DNA of 64,000 nucleotides from Bacteroidota bacterium (GCA_016868455.1 VGGV01000009.1:48337-112336), one strand, 5' to 3'; shown: positions 1-10,269, counted from the stretch's first letter. Notes: generated from the letters alone by a model not told the origin. Made by a program: numbers and translations.

Positions 1-1746
1 ATAATCATACGCCCAACGGTGCACTTCGGGTATCTCTCCTTCCCAGTTGCCATGGCCGGGTCTTATCGGCGTTGTCCATTCCAGTGTATTGGCACCCCAT
101 GGGTTGGTTGTGGTTACTTTTCTTCCTTTGAATATTGAGTAGAAGAAGTTAAACACAAACATCAGCTGCACGGCAAATACAATGATGGAAACAATGGTTA
201 TCATTTTATCCAGTTCGCCAAACTGCGTAAAGGAGACCCAGCTGCTCTTGTCAAGGTAACGGCGCGGCATACCGGCAAGGCCCTGGTAATGCATCGGCCA
301 GAATATGAGATACGCCCCGACCATTGTTACCCAGAAATGGATATAGCCCAGTGTACTGTTCAGGTAGCGGCCAAACATTTTCGGGAACCAGTGATATACT
401 CCTGCAAACATGCCGAACATAGAAGCCACCCCCATCACAATATGGAAGTGCGCCACAACAAACATGGTGTCATGCAGGTGAATATCAATGGTTGAGTTGC
501 CAAGAAAGATACCTGTAAGTCCGCCGGAGATGAATAAGCTTACAAACCCTATGGCAAATAAGGTGGCCGGTGTAAACCGGATATTGCCACGCCACAATGT
601 CGTAAGCCAGTTAAATACTTTGATGGCTGATGGTACGGCAATCAGTAAGGTAAGTAACACAAAGATGGAACCGAGGAATGGGTTCAATCCTGTTACAAAC
701 ATGTGGTGGGCCCATACCAGGAAGGCAAGGATGCAGATGGCGAACAAGGAACCCAGCATCGCCATGTATCCGAAAATGGGTTTACGGCTGTTCACTGATA
801 ATATTTCACTCACCATGCCCATAGCAGGTAACAAAATGATATATACTTCAGGGTGCCCAAGGAACCAGAACAGATGCTGAAACAGGATGGCGCTTCCGCC
901 TTCGTTGGGCAATATTTCACCGTTCACCACAATATCACTCAGGTAAAAACTGGTTCCGAGGTTTCTGTCAAACAGCAGCAAAATAGCTCCTGACAGCAAA
1001 ACCGGAAACGATAATACACCCAGTACGGCAGTGAAGAACATGGCCCAGATGGTAAGCGGCATTCGGGTCATGCTCATACCCTTGGTACGCATATTCAGGA
1101 TAGTGGAAATATAGTTAAGACCCCCCAGCAGCGATGAAACCACAAACAGCGCCATACTTATCAGCCAGAGGTCCATACCGAGTTTTGATCCCTCCAAAGC
1201 CTGACCCAGGGCGCTTAGCGGAGGATAGACCGTCCATCCGCCCGAAGCAGGGCCGGTAGTAATAAACAATGAAGAAAACATAACCACACTGGCCATAAAG
1301 AAAAACCAGTAAGAAAGCATGTTCAGAAAAGGCGAAGCCATGTCCCTTGCCCCAATCTGCAAAGGAATAAGGATGTTGGCAAAAGTACCGCTCAGCCCGG
1401 CTGTGAGGACAAAGAACACCAGGACCGTTCCATGAATAGTTATCAGGGCATAATAAAACTCCGGTTGTATCTGTCCGCCCCTGGCCCATTTACCAAAAAA
1501 TGTTTCAAGTATAGGGAAGGTCTGGTCAGGATAACCCAATTGCAGGCGAAACAGCACCGAAAACAACCCGCCGATAATGGCCCAGATGATCCCGGTAATC
1601 AGAAACTGCTTCCCAATGGTCTTGTGGTCCTGGCTGAATATGTACTTGGTGATAAATGTTTCTTTGTGATGGTGCACATGGTGTTCATCATGATGAACAG
1701 CATGTGAAGTAGTCACTTCCGGATAAACATTCATTGCTTCACTCAT
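1..1746 (-). CDS. ctaD: cytochrome c oxidase subunit I (3' end cut by window edge)
   Basis: Catalytic heme-copper subunit that reduces O2 to water and pumps protons in the cytoplasmic membrane. The frame is open from an ATG at 1746 to the first base of the window (582 codons), so only the C-terminal end is missing. A His-rich N-terminal tail (VHHDEHHVHHHK) precedes the first helix. Visible family motifs are FLGHPEVY (CuB histidine, covalent tyrosine and the proton-channel glutamate), WAHHMF (CuB histidines) and HFHIVMG (heme ligands), on about twelve hydrophobic segments. It lies 70 bp downstream of subunit II at the end of the alternative complex III operon. The family is certain; the exact A-type subclass was not determined. 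Confidence 0.96.
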   Translation of the reverse strand, partial: MSEAMNVYPEVTTSHAVHHDEHHVHHHKETFITKYIFSQDHKTIGKQFLITGIIWAIIGGLFSVLFRLQLGYPDQTFPILETFFGKWARGGQIQPEFYYALITIHGTVLVFFVLTAGLSGTFANILIPLQIGARDMASPFLNMLSYWFFFMASVVMFSSLFITTGPASGGWTVYPPLSALGQALEGSKLGMDLWLISMALFVVSSLLGGLNYISTILNMRTKGMSMTRMPLTIWAMFFTAVLGVLSFPVLLSGAILLLFDRNLGTSFYLSDIVVNGEILPNEGGSAILFQHLFWFLGHPEVYIILLPAMGMVSEILSVNSRKPIFGYMAMLGSLFAICILAFLVWAHHMFVTGLNPFLGSIFVLLTLLIAVPSAIKVFNWLTTLWRGNIRFTPATLFAIGFVSLFISGGLTGIFLGNSTIDIHLHDTMFVVAHFHIVMGVASMFGMFAGVYHWFPKMFGRYLNSTLGYIHFWVTMVGAYLIFWPMHYQGLAGMPRRYLDKSSWVSFTQFGELDKMITIVSIIVFAVQLMFVFNFFYSIFKGRKVTTTNPWGANTLEWTTPIRPGHGNWEGEIPEVHRWAYDY

Positions 1747-1816
1747 AGTCTTTTATTTTACCCTGTTCTCAGGGAATTCTCAATTTATTTCATCAACCCC
1801 CGGTCAGGTGTTTGTA

Positions 1817-2866
1817 TCACTGATTCATGACCGCTGCAACAGGTTTAACTGCTGCCGTGGTATCCTTTTTCACCGAAGGGTCTTTGTCGGGATTAGCCGC
1901 CAGATACTGGGGCTTTTTGCCGGCCAGCCAGGCATCCAACTCCTCCTGTGTTTCCACAATAATCGTTCCCCTCATACCGGTATGTCCTTTTCCGCACATC
2001 TGGTCGCAGGAGATTTCGTAAACAAAATCCGGGTTGCCGGTTTCCTCAATCATTTGCTTTGTCGTTTTGGTGGGAGTAAACCACATGGTGGTTGGCGTGC
2101 CGGGCACAGCATCCATCTTCATTCTGAAGTGTGCCAGTCCCACATCATGTATTACATCCTTGGCATTGATGATCATCCTTACGGGCTTGTTTACCACTAA
2201 ATGAAGCGCATCGCCGGCGATGTAAATATCATCATGATTGGCCGGGTCATCCCACAACTGACCAAGCGGATTGGCTTTGGCTTCATCTGTTTTTTTATAA
2301 TATTTCTTGCCGAATATTTTGTCTTTGCCCGGGTAGCGGTACTCCCATTTAAACTGGCTCCCGATCACCTCCACTTCCATTGCATTTTTGGGTGCCTTGC
2401 CGGTAATCTTAAACCAGTAAAATATACCAAAACCCACCAGCACAGTAAGTGCAATGGCCGGTACCACGGTCCAGATCAATTCCAGTTTGTTGTTATGGGG
2501 GTAGTAATAGGCTTTTCGTTTATCGGAGTGCTGGTATTTAAAGGAGAACCAGAACAGGGCCACCTGAGTGATAATAAAAACAACGAATGTAATGGCCAGT
2601 GTGATGTACAGCATCCGGTCAATCAGCACCCCGTGATCAGATGCCGGCGTCCCGAGAATTTTTCCCTTCAGCTTCTCATTGCAATAATAAACGCCGATCA
2701 GCCCGATAATCAGGAACATCAGCAGCATAAAGGCATTGATCCGGTTGGTTTGTTTACGGGCTTTTTCCTCGCCACGCAATACCGCCACATACTCGCTGGC
2801 CTTGGCTATCTGAAAAGTGATCAGAAAGCCCAAAACTAAAATTGCAACGATGAAAAATGTTTGCAT
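1817..2866 (-). CDS. coxB: cytochrome c oxidase subunit II
   Basis: Subunit II takes electrons from a c-type cytochrome at the binuclear CuA centre and passes them to subunit I. The 349 residue product has an N-terminal hydrophobic stretch, two central membrane hairpins and a cupredoxin domain with the CuA loop CDQMCGKGHTGM near residues 285-298, supplying both cysteines, the glutamine/histidine and the methionine ligands. There is no C-terminal CxxCH heme domain, so this is aa3-type rather than caa3-type and electrons probably come from ActA or ActE of the adjacent complex. The tail after the cupredoxin domain is Ala/Lys rich and probably disordered. It lies between actF and coxA in one operon. 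Confidence 0.96.
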   Translation of the reverse strand: MQTFFIVAILVLGFLITFQIAKASEYVAVLRGEEKARKQTNRINAFMLLMFLIIGLIGVYYCNEKLKGKILGTPASDHGVLIDRMLYITLAITFVVFIITQVALFWFSFKYQHSDKRKAYYYPHNNKLELIWTVVPAIALTVLVGFGIFYWFKITGKAPKNAMEVEVIGSQFKWEYRYPGKDKIFGKKYYKKTDEAKANPLGQLWDDPANHDDIYIAGDALHLVVNKPVRMIINAKDVIHDVGLAHFRMKMDAVPGTPTTMWFTPTKTTKQMIEETGNPDFVYEISCDQMCGKGHTGMRGTIIVETQEELDAWLAGKKPQYLAANPDKDPSVKKDTTAAVKPVAAVMNQ

Positions 2867-2929
2867 AACTAATTATATAAATACCAAAAAACAAATTTCA
2901 AATTCCAACTATTTGTGTCAGGCACTTGC

Positions 2930-4192
2930 CTAAGTATGATGTATCACACTCTCTTTTACAAACGGATGGTTTCTGGCAATCAACGGATATTTGCTCAACA
3001 CCCTTCCGGTTACATACATTATCAATCCGGCAAATCCCAGCGCTATACAAAAATCATAAAGTATTAAAGGCATTTGCGTTTCTCCTGTTTTAGCATTTGT
3101 CATAGGGCCGGGAAAAACCATCTGGAAGAAATCGAGCCAGTGGCCGAATATGATAAGCAAAGACATAAAGGTCACGGTTGTATAATTCCGTTTTGATCCC
3201 CTTCTCATCAATATTAATAACGGTGCAATGAAATTGATGAGGAACATCATCCAGAAAACACCTTTATAAATACCCTGCGCCCTTGGGGCGAAATAAGTTG
3301 TTTCTTCCGGTATATTGGCATACCAGATCAGCATGAATTGGGAGAACCACAGGTATGTCCAGAATACCGAGAAGGCAAACATAAACTTGCCCAGGTCATG
3401 CAGGTGTTCCTCATTGGTCAGTTCCAGGTAATTATTGTTCTTGAGGAATATTACAAACAAGGCGATAAGTGCAATACCCGAAACCCAGGTGCTTGCAAAA
3501 GTGTACCAGCTGTACATGGTGCTGTACCAGTGTGCATCTATGCTCATCAGCCAGAGCCAGGGAATGGATGACATAACGGTAAGGGCAAAAACAACGAGGT
3601 ACAAGGCTGCCCAAACCGTGTTGTTCCAGACATATTTTTTGCCTTCCTCCCTTGATTGCAGGGGTTTCTGATCAAGGCTGCGGGATAACTGCCGCATCTT
3701 CCAGCCAAGGAAAGACCAAAGGCCGATGGTCAGTACCGACATCACAGCAAAAAAACCTTTGTTCAAAAATCCTTTCTTAAAATTCAGAATGGCATCATGC
3801 TTTACATGTTCTGTATCTGTCCAGTGATAAATACTATGGTTGCCGCCGAATGCAATTGCCAGTAAAATGAAGAGGGTGAGCAGGCCGATTAGAGGGACGC
3901 AGGCAGAAATTGCCTCCGGTACCCTGCGGAACGACATTTGCCAGCCACCCCATGCCAGTGTGGTGGCGCAGATAAAGAACATGGAAGCATTTACCACCAG
4001 CAAAAAGAAAACACTGTTCTGCAATAGGCTGGCCCAGAAACGGGCATCTTTCAAATTTTTTTCTTCCGGGGTACCGCCGCCGCCATGCGTGGTAACATAC
4101 AATCCAATAACGGCCAGTACTCCCAGCGCCATCAGCGCCAGAGCTACTGTATTGTATTTTTTTGGTACTGTAAATTGTTCCCTTATTATCAT
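2930..4192 (-). CDS. actF: alternative complex III subunit ActF (NrfD-like membrane subunit)
   Basis: The 420 residue polytopic membrane protein has about ten hydrophobic segments and is the second NrfD-type quinol subunit of alternative complex III, a paralogue of ActC encoded upstream. In characterised complexes ActF takes part in the membrane core next to ActC and is thought to help with proton translocation. The order actA-B-C-D-E-F followed by cox genes is what identifies it, together with the spacing of charged residues in the helices (for example the SIDAHWYSTMYSWY segment). The ATG at 4192 lies 27 bp after actE. No Shine-Dalgarno sequence is evident, as is usual in this phylum. Confidence 0.92.
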   Translation of the reverse strand: MIIREQFTVPKKYNTVALALMALGVLAVIGLYVTTHGGGGTPEEKNLKDARFWASLLQNSVFFLLVVNASMFFICATTLAWGGWQMSFRRVPEAISACVPLIGLLTLFILLAIAFGGNHSIYHWTDTEHVKHDAILNFKKGFLNKGFFAVMSVLTIGLWSFLGWKMRQLSRSLDQKPLQSREEGKKYVWNNTVWAALYLVVFALTVMSSIPWLWLMSIDAHWYSTMYSWYTFASTWVSGIALIALFVIFLKNNNYLELTNEEHLHDLGKFMFAFSVFWTYLWFSQFMLIWYANIPEETTYFAPRAQGIYKGVFWMMFLINFIAPLLILMRRGSKRNYTTVTFMSLLIIFGHWLDFFQMVFPGPMTNAKTGETQMPLILYDFCIALGFAGLIMYVTGRVLSKYPLIARNHPFVKESVIHHT

Positions 4193-4219
4193 CAGTGTTC
4201 TTTTATAATGTCTTCAAAA

Positions 4220-4858
4220 TTATTTAGCCGTTTTGGCAGTACTGTCGGCAGCCAGCGGGGCGGTTGCTGCAGCACCGCCAGTGCTTGCGGCCTGTTTTTC
4301 TTTAATATAATGAATAACCATCCAGCGCTGTTCTGTTGAAAGCTGGGATGCATAGCTGCCCATGGTATTGAACCCGTAAGTAACAGAATGAAACATGGTT
4401 CCCTCTGTCATGGCCATGTACTTGGGATCACCCACCAATGTAGCCGGCTTTGCCGCAAAGGGTCCGTCGCCTCCTTTATACAAAGGCCCGTTGCCATCCA
4501 GTTTTTCGCCGTGGCAAATACCACAATGTATCAGGTACAGCCTGGCTGCTTCCAGGTATTGTCCGGCATCCAGTTTCGGATGAGGATTTGTTACATTTTT
4601 TGAATTGGCATAACCCGCTGAGTCGTTGGCATAGGGATAACGCCATGCTATATCGCCACGGGCAACAGTTCCTGCAACCGGCATGGCATTATAGCTGACC
4701 CCCGCTTTTTGCAATTCTTCTGTAGAAGCATACGTTTCATATGCCCGGCTGTAGGCCATATCCGGCATGTAGGTTCGGCCAGGGCTCCGTCTAACTTTTT
4801 TACAGGCGGTTACTAATGCAAGTGTCAATACAAGTATTATTATCCCAGGTTTTTTCAT
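4220..4858 (-). CDS. actE: alternative complex III monoheme cytochrome c, lipoprotein (ActE)
   Basis: This 212 residue protein has a lipoprotein signal (hydrophobic run ending in LVTAC, modified Cys at about residue 19), so it should be anchored at the outer face of the cytoplasmic membrane. A single heme site CGICH lies near residues 109-113, followed by an LDGNGP loop and a distal methionine region (TMGSYASQL), as in class I cytochromes c. ActE carries electrons from the ActA/ActB part of complex III towards the oxidase. The C-terminal 25 residues are Ala/Thr rich and probably flexible. It is packed between actD and actF with short gaps. Confidence 0.93.
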   Translation of the reverse strand: MKKPGIIILVLTLALVTACKKVRRSPGRTYMPDMAYSRAYETYASTEELQKAGVSYNAMPVAGTVARGDIAWRYPYANDSAGYANSKNVTNPHPKLDAGQYLEAARLYLIHCGICHGEKLDGNGPLYKGGDGPFAAKPATLVGDPKYMAMTEGTMFHSVTYGFNTMGSYASQLSTEQRWMVIHYIKEKQAASTGGAAATAPLAADSTAKTAK

Positions 4859-4876
4859 TATCAGTTTATTATACTA

Positions 4877-5473
4877 TTAATGAACTGCTTCTTGTTCTTT
4901 TTTCCTTTCAAATCGCATGGTATCCTTATCATACCGGCCAAGCCACCAGCCTGTTTCTTTGTATTGCACCTGCACTTCCGCTGCTCCCACTTCCTTCAAA
5001 AACTTCATGGCTTCGGCTTCATTTGTTTTTTCTGTGCATTCCAGTGCCATCACAAATGTGTCGTCAGTAGAACGGATATTAAAATGATCCTTTTTTACAA
5101 ATGGGGCTAACTGGCACAGGTAGCAGAACGTAAGCACCATACCCACCGAGGCAAACAACACCGTTAGCTCAAACGTAATGGGTATCCAGGCCGGCAGGGA
5201 GAAAAAAGGCTTGCCGCCAAAGTTCAGTTTCCAGTCCACCGATAAGGCCCAGGTAATAAATCCTACGGCCGTGGCAGTACCGGTGATGCCGTAAATGAAC
5301 CCCGCCGTATGCAGGCTGGTATCACGCAGGCCCATGGCTTTGTCAAGACCATGAATGGGAAAAGGTGTAAAGACATCATGGATCTTGTACCCGGCACGGC
5401 GAACTTTCTTCACCGCAGGAAACAAAATGGCTTCATCATAAAAATTGCCAACAATAAATTTTTTAACTGCCAT
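4877..5473 (-). CDS. actD: alternative complex III subunit ActD (DUF3341)
   Basis: The 198 residue protein has two central transmembrane segments and soluble N- and C-terminal parts. The N-terminal KKFIVGNFYDE and the DVFTPFPIHGLD segment are characteristic of the DUF3341/ActD family. In solved alternative complex III structures ActD is a membrane-spanning scaffold subunit that touches the quinol-oxidising module; it carries no cofactor, and none is visible here. It is encoded 62 bp downstream of actC and 19 bp upstream of actE in the same operon. Confidence 0.93.
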   Translation of the reverse strand: MAVKKFIVGNFYDEAILFPAVKKVRRAGYKIHDVFTPFPIHGLDKAMGLRDTSLHTAGFIYGITGTATAVGFITWALSVDWKLNFGGKPFFSLPAWIPITFELTVLFASVGMVLTFCYLCQLAPFVKKDHFNIRSTDDTFVMALECTEKTNEAEAMKFLKEVGAAEVQVQYKETGWWLGRYDKDTMRFERKKEQEAVH

Positions 5474-5534
5474 AATTAATAAAATATCAAATCATAAATT
5501 CAAATTCCCCATTTAACAATAAAGCAATTAACCT

Positions 5535-6989
5535 TTATGCCCCGTGATCATGTCCGTGCTTTTCCACAAACTCCTCAGTGCTTTCATGTTCTATTTCATC
5601 CATTTTTTCTTTATAGTTTTCCCCGCTTCTCTTTAAAATATGTTTTATCTCGGCAATTGCAATAACCGGGAAGAATTTGGCAAACAGGAAATAGCAGGTG
5701 AAAAAAAGCCCGAATGTTCCAAGATAAAAACCCACTTCCCAGATAGTCGGAGTATAATAAGTACTCCAGGCGCTGGGCAAATAATCCCGGTATACTGATG
5801 TAACGATGATCACAAACCGTTCGAACCACATCCCGATATTAACCAGTATACTCATAAAGAAAGTAACCACCAGGCTTCTCCTCATTTTGCGGAACCAGAA
5901 TATTTGCGGCGACAGTACATTACAGCCCATCATGATCCAGTAGCTCCAGCCATAAGGGCTGTTCAAATTCAGCCTGTTTTCAAAGAATGCAAAATTTTCA
6001 TACTCCACAGCAGAGTACCACGCCATAAACAATTCGGTGAGATAGGCAATGCCTACAATAGAGCCTGTGAGCACTATGATCTTATTCATCACATCAATAT
6101 GCTCAATGGTTATATAATCTTCCAGCGCCAGTACTTTTCTTGTAACCACCAGCAGGGTTTGCACCATGGCAAAACCCGAGAAGATGGCTCCTGCCACGAA
6201 ATAGGGGGGAAAGATGGTGGTGTGCCATCCGGGAACAACGGAGGTGGCGAAGTCGAAGGATACAATGGTATGCACCGACAGTACCAGCGGGGTGCTCAGG
6301 CCGGCCAGTACCAACGATAATGCTTCATGCCGCTGCCAGTGTTTGGTGCTTCCCGTCCATCCGAAAGCAGCCACACCATAAAACATTTTTGCCCATTTCT
6401 TTTTGGCCCTGTCACGCAGGGTAGCCACATCGGGAATAAGACCTGAATACCAGAACAACAATGAAACGGTGAAGTAGGTGGATATCGCAAACACATCCCA
6501 GAGCAGGGGGGAATTAAAGTTAACCCACAGCGGACCTCTTGTGTTGGGATAAGGCAATACAAAAAAGGCATTCCATACACGGCCCATGTGCCAGATGGGA
6601 AATTGCCCGGCACACATCACCGCAAAAATCGTCATCGCTTCAGCGGCACGGTTTACACCGGTACGCCAGCCCTGACGGAATAATAATAAGATAGCTGAGA
6701 TCAGTGTTCCGGCGTGACCGATACCGATCCACCATACGAAGTTGGTAATATCCCATCCCCAGCCCACGGTTTTGTGAAGGTTCCACTGCCCGATACCATA
6801 AATCACCTCTATGGTAACGGAAAGAATTCCGAAACACAAAAACAATACAGAAACAATAAACCCGATCCACCATGCACGGGTAGGGCGGGCCTCCACCGGG
6901 CGGCAAATATCTTCGGTTACCTGGTGATAATCCTTATCGCCTTCCACCAGTGGTGGTCTTACCTGTGATTCGTATCTGAGTAATGCCAT
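5535..6989 (-). CDS. actC: alternative complex III quinol-binding subunit ActC (NrfD family)
   Basis: A 484 residue NrfD/PsrC-type polytopic protein with ten hydrophobic segments, the main menaquinol-binding subunit of alternative complex III. Motifs such as WWIGIGHAGTLISAILLL and FPIWHMGR fit ActC, where an Asp/His set near the periplasmic side takes part in quinol oxidation and proton release. The C-terminal 40 residues are acidic and His rich (EFVEKHGHDHG), a tail common in Bacteroidota homologues. It lies 53 bp after actB; that gap contains a short TTAGC-type repeat. Confidence 0.95.
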   Translation of the reverse strand: MALLRYESQVRPPLVEGDKDYHQVTEDICRPVEARPTRAWWIGFIVSVLFLCFGILSVTIEVIYGIGQWNLHKTVGWGWDITNFVWWIGIGHAGTLISAILLLFRQGWRTGVNRAAEAMTIFAVMCAGQFPIWHMGRVWNAFFVLPYPNTRGPLWVNFNSPLLWDVFAISTYFTVSLLFWYSGLIPDVATLRDRAKKKWAKMFYGVAAFGWTGSTKHWQRHEALSLVLAGLSTPLVLSVHTIVSFDFATSVVPGWHTTIFPPYFVAGAIFSGFAMVQTLLVVTRKVLALEDYITIEHIDVMNKIIVLTGSIVGIAYLTELFMAWYSAVEYENFAFFENRLNLNSPYGWSYWIMMGCNVLSPQIFWFRKMRRSLVVTFFMSILVNIGMWFERFVIIVTSVYRDYLPSAWSTYYTPTIWEVGFYLGTFGLFFTCYFLFAKFFPVIAIAEIKHILKRSGENYKEKMDEIEHESTEEFVEKHGHDHGA

Positions 6990-6996
6990 AAGTTAG

Positions 6997-7031
6997 TTTA
7001 GCTTTTAGCTGTTAGCTTCTAGCCTCGAGCT
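6997..7031. repeat. short intergenic TTAGCT-type repeat between actB and actC
   Basis: The gap between actB and actC contains imperfect tandem units of the form TTAGCTN, about seven bases each, ending in a CTCGAG-containing unit. Low-complexity fillers of this kind are common between Bacteroidota genes. It shows no convincing hairpin or T-tract, so it need not end transcription of the operon. Confidence 0.45.
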
Positions 7032-7042
7032 TTTATTATCTA

Positions 7043-10000
7043 TCAATGTGTTTCTTCCGGTTTTGTTGCAGCAGGCATGTGATCTTCTTTTTTATCATGC
7101 CCTGCATCTTTGTGTTCCTCTGCCCCATGCTCACCTGCCCAATTCGCATCTTCTTCATCTGTATTCCTGATTTTGGCCATATAGGTAATGTTGGGCAGCA
7201 CATGCAGTAGTTCCAGTACATGGAAGCTGCGCAGCTTGTTTTCTTCATTGATCCTGGCAACAACGCTTTCCTTATCCACTGCATTACCAAAAACAATAGC
7301 GCTAGTTGGGCAGGCGGTCTGGCAGGCGGTTTTTACATCCCCGTCTTTCAGCATCCTGTTTTCTTTCTTTGCATCCAGTTTGGCGGCCTGAATTTTTTGC
7401 ACGCAGAAAGAACATTTTTCTATCACCCCCCTTGAACGCACGGTTACATCCGGGTTCAGCACCATCCGGGTCAGGCCATCATTCATTTGCTCAATTACCG
7501 GATCAAGTTTACCCACCAGCTTTTGGTCACGGTTATTGGGGAAACTGTCCGTTCCATTATAATCGGCCCAGTTAAAGCGACGTACTTTATACGGGCAGTT
7601 TTGTGCACAGTACCTTGTACCGATGCAACGGTTATATGCCATCTGGTTAATTCCTTCCGTGCTGTGATTGGTAGCCGCAACCGGGCAAACATTTTCGCAA
7701 GGGGCATTATCGCAATGCTGGCACAGCATGGGCTGAAACACCACCGCCTTCAGGTTGTCCGGGTCTTTTTCGTCGGAAACAAAATAGCGGTCAATACGAA
7801 GCCAGTGCATGTCATGATAGCGGAGCACTTCACTCTTGCCCACTACAGGAACATTATTTTCGGCATGGCAGGCCACCACACAGGCACCGCAACCATTGCA
7901 GGCATTCATGTCAATGCTCATGCCCCAGTGTATTTCGTATTGTCTTCTGTTGGGGTCAGGATACAAAGTGGCATTGCTCCGGAAATTGCCGCCTGATTTA
8001 TTATAGAATGCATCCCGGAGGTGCTTGTTGTAGTCCGGAATAATGTTCGGATGTTTTTTAAAAGCAGCCAGCGTGGTTTCCCTGACCACTTCGTTGCGGT
8101 GTTCGTATGAATTGTGTTTTTGCGTCTGGGCAATTTTGTATTTCTTCTGCAGGTTAGTTGCGGTTGCGCCGGTGGCATAATAGTCAACAGTAGTTCCGTT
8201 AAAGGTTGCCAGGGGATACCCATTCTTGCCCACCCCGTCAGCCGTTACACCCATTGCCTTATTTCTTCCGTATCCAACCGCCACAGCAATTGTATCGGCA
8301 TTCATGCCCGGGAATACCAGTACGGGCAAGTCCATTTTATTCTTTCCAACGGTCAGTTCTATTACCGGTTTATGCGGAAAGTATTCATAATCGTTGTCGA
8401 GTTTTATACCAAGTTCCTCCGCTTTTTTAATGGAAATAATGGCATAGTTGTCCCAGGTGGCTTTGGATACCGGGTCGGGCAACTCCTGCAGCCAGGGGTT
8501 ACCAGCCTGTGCACCGGTGCCCATTGAAACTTTTTGGTAAAGAACCACTTCGGCACCGCTTGTTTTTTTATATGCAGCGATAGCGGCGGCGGTTTTTGCC
8601 ACTGCAGCGCTGCTGTATGAGCCTGCGCTGGCAGCAGGTTGTGTATCTTCCTTCACACCATCCTGAAGCGCTTTGTTAAATGCTTCTTCAGAACCGAGTT
8701 TACCAATCCAGTATTCCTTAAAATAGGTTTCATAGTCCCTTGTATCACCACTCCATTTCAGCAAGGAAGTCTGGTAGGGCCTTGTTTTAAAAAGCGGGTA
8801 AATGGTGGGCTGCATAAAACTGGTGCAGCCGGCACAGGGTTCAGCATCGCCCCAGCTTTCCAGGTAATGATGATTGGGGATCACATATTCGCAGAGTTCA
8901 GTGGTTTCATCCATTTTTTCATTGAATGAAACAATAAGCTTCACTTTTTTCAGTGCAGTTTTAAAACGTTCTGCATGGTAATAAGTATACGCCGGGTTGG
9001 CTCCGTAAATCATTACCGTACCCACTGTACCCGTTTCCATATCAGCCAGCAGTTGTTCAAACTCACTGTCAATTCCCTGGCGGTAATTGACCGGGATGCT
9101 CCAGTTAATAGTGGTGCCGTAAGCGCCAATTGCATTATTAATTGCATTAACGATTACCTGTACATTTTTATCGTTGCTGCCGCAAACCACCAGCGCTTCG
9201 CCCTTATGTGCATTTAACTCTGCAGCTACTTTTTTAATGGCCGCTTCCAGCGGGCCGGTAAGTGTTACAGCGCCTTCAGTGCCGTTAATGGCATTCAGCA
9301 GGTCAAGCGCAACGGCGGCAGCTTCAGACGGGCGATGGGTAAACCGTTCATCCGCATTGGAACCCGTCATGCTCAGGTAACTTTCAAACTGGTAATGTTT
9401 GCTCATTACCGGGTTCTTTTCGTCCTTGATCTTTCTGCCCTGTGCGTAGCCCCTCGCAAACTCCACCGGGCTGAGCCAGGTACCGAGAAAATCTGCGCCG
9501 AGGCTTACTATTACTTGGGTGGTGCCAAAGTTGTAAGAAGGTATTTTTCTTCCAAAACCACTGGCTTCATTTGCCAGCAGCATGCCGCTGTAAGAAACGG
9601 CATCATACTGCACATGCCGCAGACCGGGGAATTTGCCGATAATTTCTTTTGCAGAAGGAGAAACAACAGTTGAGGTAAGCAATACGGTTTGTCCTCCTGC
9701 TGCTTTCATTGCTTCACCCACCAGTTTATCTGTTTGCTCAAACGAGGGTATTTCCTCAAACTTATCCTTTACTTTATGCATCGGGTACCTGGTGCGGTAC
9801 ATATCATACAGATCCAGCACCGAAGCCTGCGCCCTTGCAGACGTACCGCCGCCGGTGGCCGCATATAATTCGTTCCCTTCAATTTTTATTGGCCGGCCAT
9901 CCCTTACCTTGGCCACTACCGGCACCACATCGCCATCCTGTACATAGGTGGTGGCATAATATTTTGCCACTCCCGGTACCAGGTTTTCTGGTTTATTGGC

Positions 10001-10234
10001 ATAGGGGATTGCTTTGCGGACAGGTATTTTACAGCTTGCGGCCAAAGTGGCGGCAGCGGTGCTGAAGCCGAGGTATTTCAGGAAGTCGCGGCGTGGGGCT
10101 TTTGCATCCACCAGCCCTTTATCATCAAAACCCTCAAATGGCAGTTCATCATGAAACTCATCTTTGGAGAATTTATGCAGATTCTCCGGGTCGTTTACTT
10201 CTGCGAAATTTTGCCAGTACTTGTTTTGGCTCAT
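7043..10234 (-). CDS. actB: alternative complex III subunit ActB (molybdopterin-oxidoreductase-like plus Fe-S domain, Tat variant signal)
   Basis: The 1063 residue iron-sulphur subunit of alternative complex III. Near residues 45-70 it has a twin-arginine-like segment (APRRDFLKYLGFS followed by a hydrophobic run ending in ASC), the Tat-variant export signal known for this family. The middle 700 residues resemble a molybdopterin oxidoreductase domain, which in ActB binds no molybdenum. From about residue 775 it becomes ferredoxin-like with cysteine sets CNGCGACVVAC, CQHCDNAPCENVCP, CIGTRYCAQNCP, CSFC and CQTACP, enough for the usual four Fe-S clusters. The last 40 residues are His/Glu/Lys rich. 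It lies 35 bp downstream of actA. Confidence 0.96.
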   Translation of the reverse strand: MSQNKYWQNFAEVNDPENLHKFSKDEFHDELPFEGFDDKGLVDAKAPRRDFLKYLGFSTAAATLAASCKIPVRKAIPYANKPENLVPGVAKYYATTYVQDGDVVPVVAKVRDGRPIKIEGNELYAATGGGTSARAQASVLDLYDMYRTRYPMHKVKDKFEEIPSFEQTDKLVGEAMKAAGGQTVLLTSTVVSPSAKEIIGKFPGLRHVQYDAVSYSGMLLANEASGFGRKIPSYNFGTTQVIVSLGADFLGTWLSPVEFARGYAQGRKIKDEKNPVMSKHYQFESYLSMTGSNADERFTHRPSEAAAVALDLLNAINGTEGAVTLTGPLEAAIKKVAAELNAHKGEALVVCGSNDKNVQVIVNAINNAIGAYGTTINWSIPVNYRQGIDSEFEQLLADMETGTVGTVMIYGANPAYTYYHAERFKTALKKVKLIVSFNEKMDETTELCEYVIPNHHYLESWGDAEPCAGCTSFMQPTIYPLFKTRPYQTSLLKWSGDTRDYETYFKEYWIGKLGSEEAFNKALQDGVKEDTQPAASAGSYSSAAVAKTAAAIAAYKKTSGAEVVLYQKVSMGTGAQAGNPWLQELPDPVSKATWDNYAIISIKKAEELGIKLDNDYEYFPHKPVIELTVGKNKMDLPVLVFPGMNADTIAVAVGYGRNKAMGVTADGVGKNGYPLATFNGTTVDYYATGATATNLQKKYKIAQTQKHNSYEHRNEVVRETTLAAFKKHPNIIPDYNKHLRDAFYNKSGGNFRSNATLYPDPNRRQYEIHWGMSIDMNACNGCGACVVACHAENNVPVVGKSEVLRYHDMHWLRIDRYFVSDEKDPDNLKAVVFQPMLCQHCDNAPCENVCPVAATNHSTEGINQMAYNRCIGTRYCAQNCPYKVRRFNWADYNGTDSFPNNRDQKLVGKLDPVIEQMNDGLTRMVLNPDVTVRSRGVIEKCSFCVQKIQAAKLDAKKENRMLKDGDVKTACQTACPTSAIVFGNAVDKESVVARINEENKLRSFHVLELLHVLPNITYMAKIRNTDEEDANWAGEHGAEEHKDAGHDKKEDHMPAATKPEETH

Positions 10235-10269
10235 AACTCTTGCTTATGTAATAATTTGAAATGGTACAA

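Noticed and set aside
2201..2839. 212-codon open frame on the plus strand opposite coxB
   Set aside because: It is the antisense shadow of a conserved oxidase gene, has no domain or signal I recognise, and no promoter in front.
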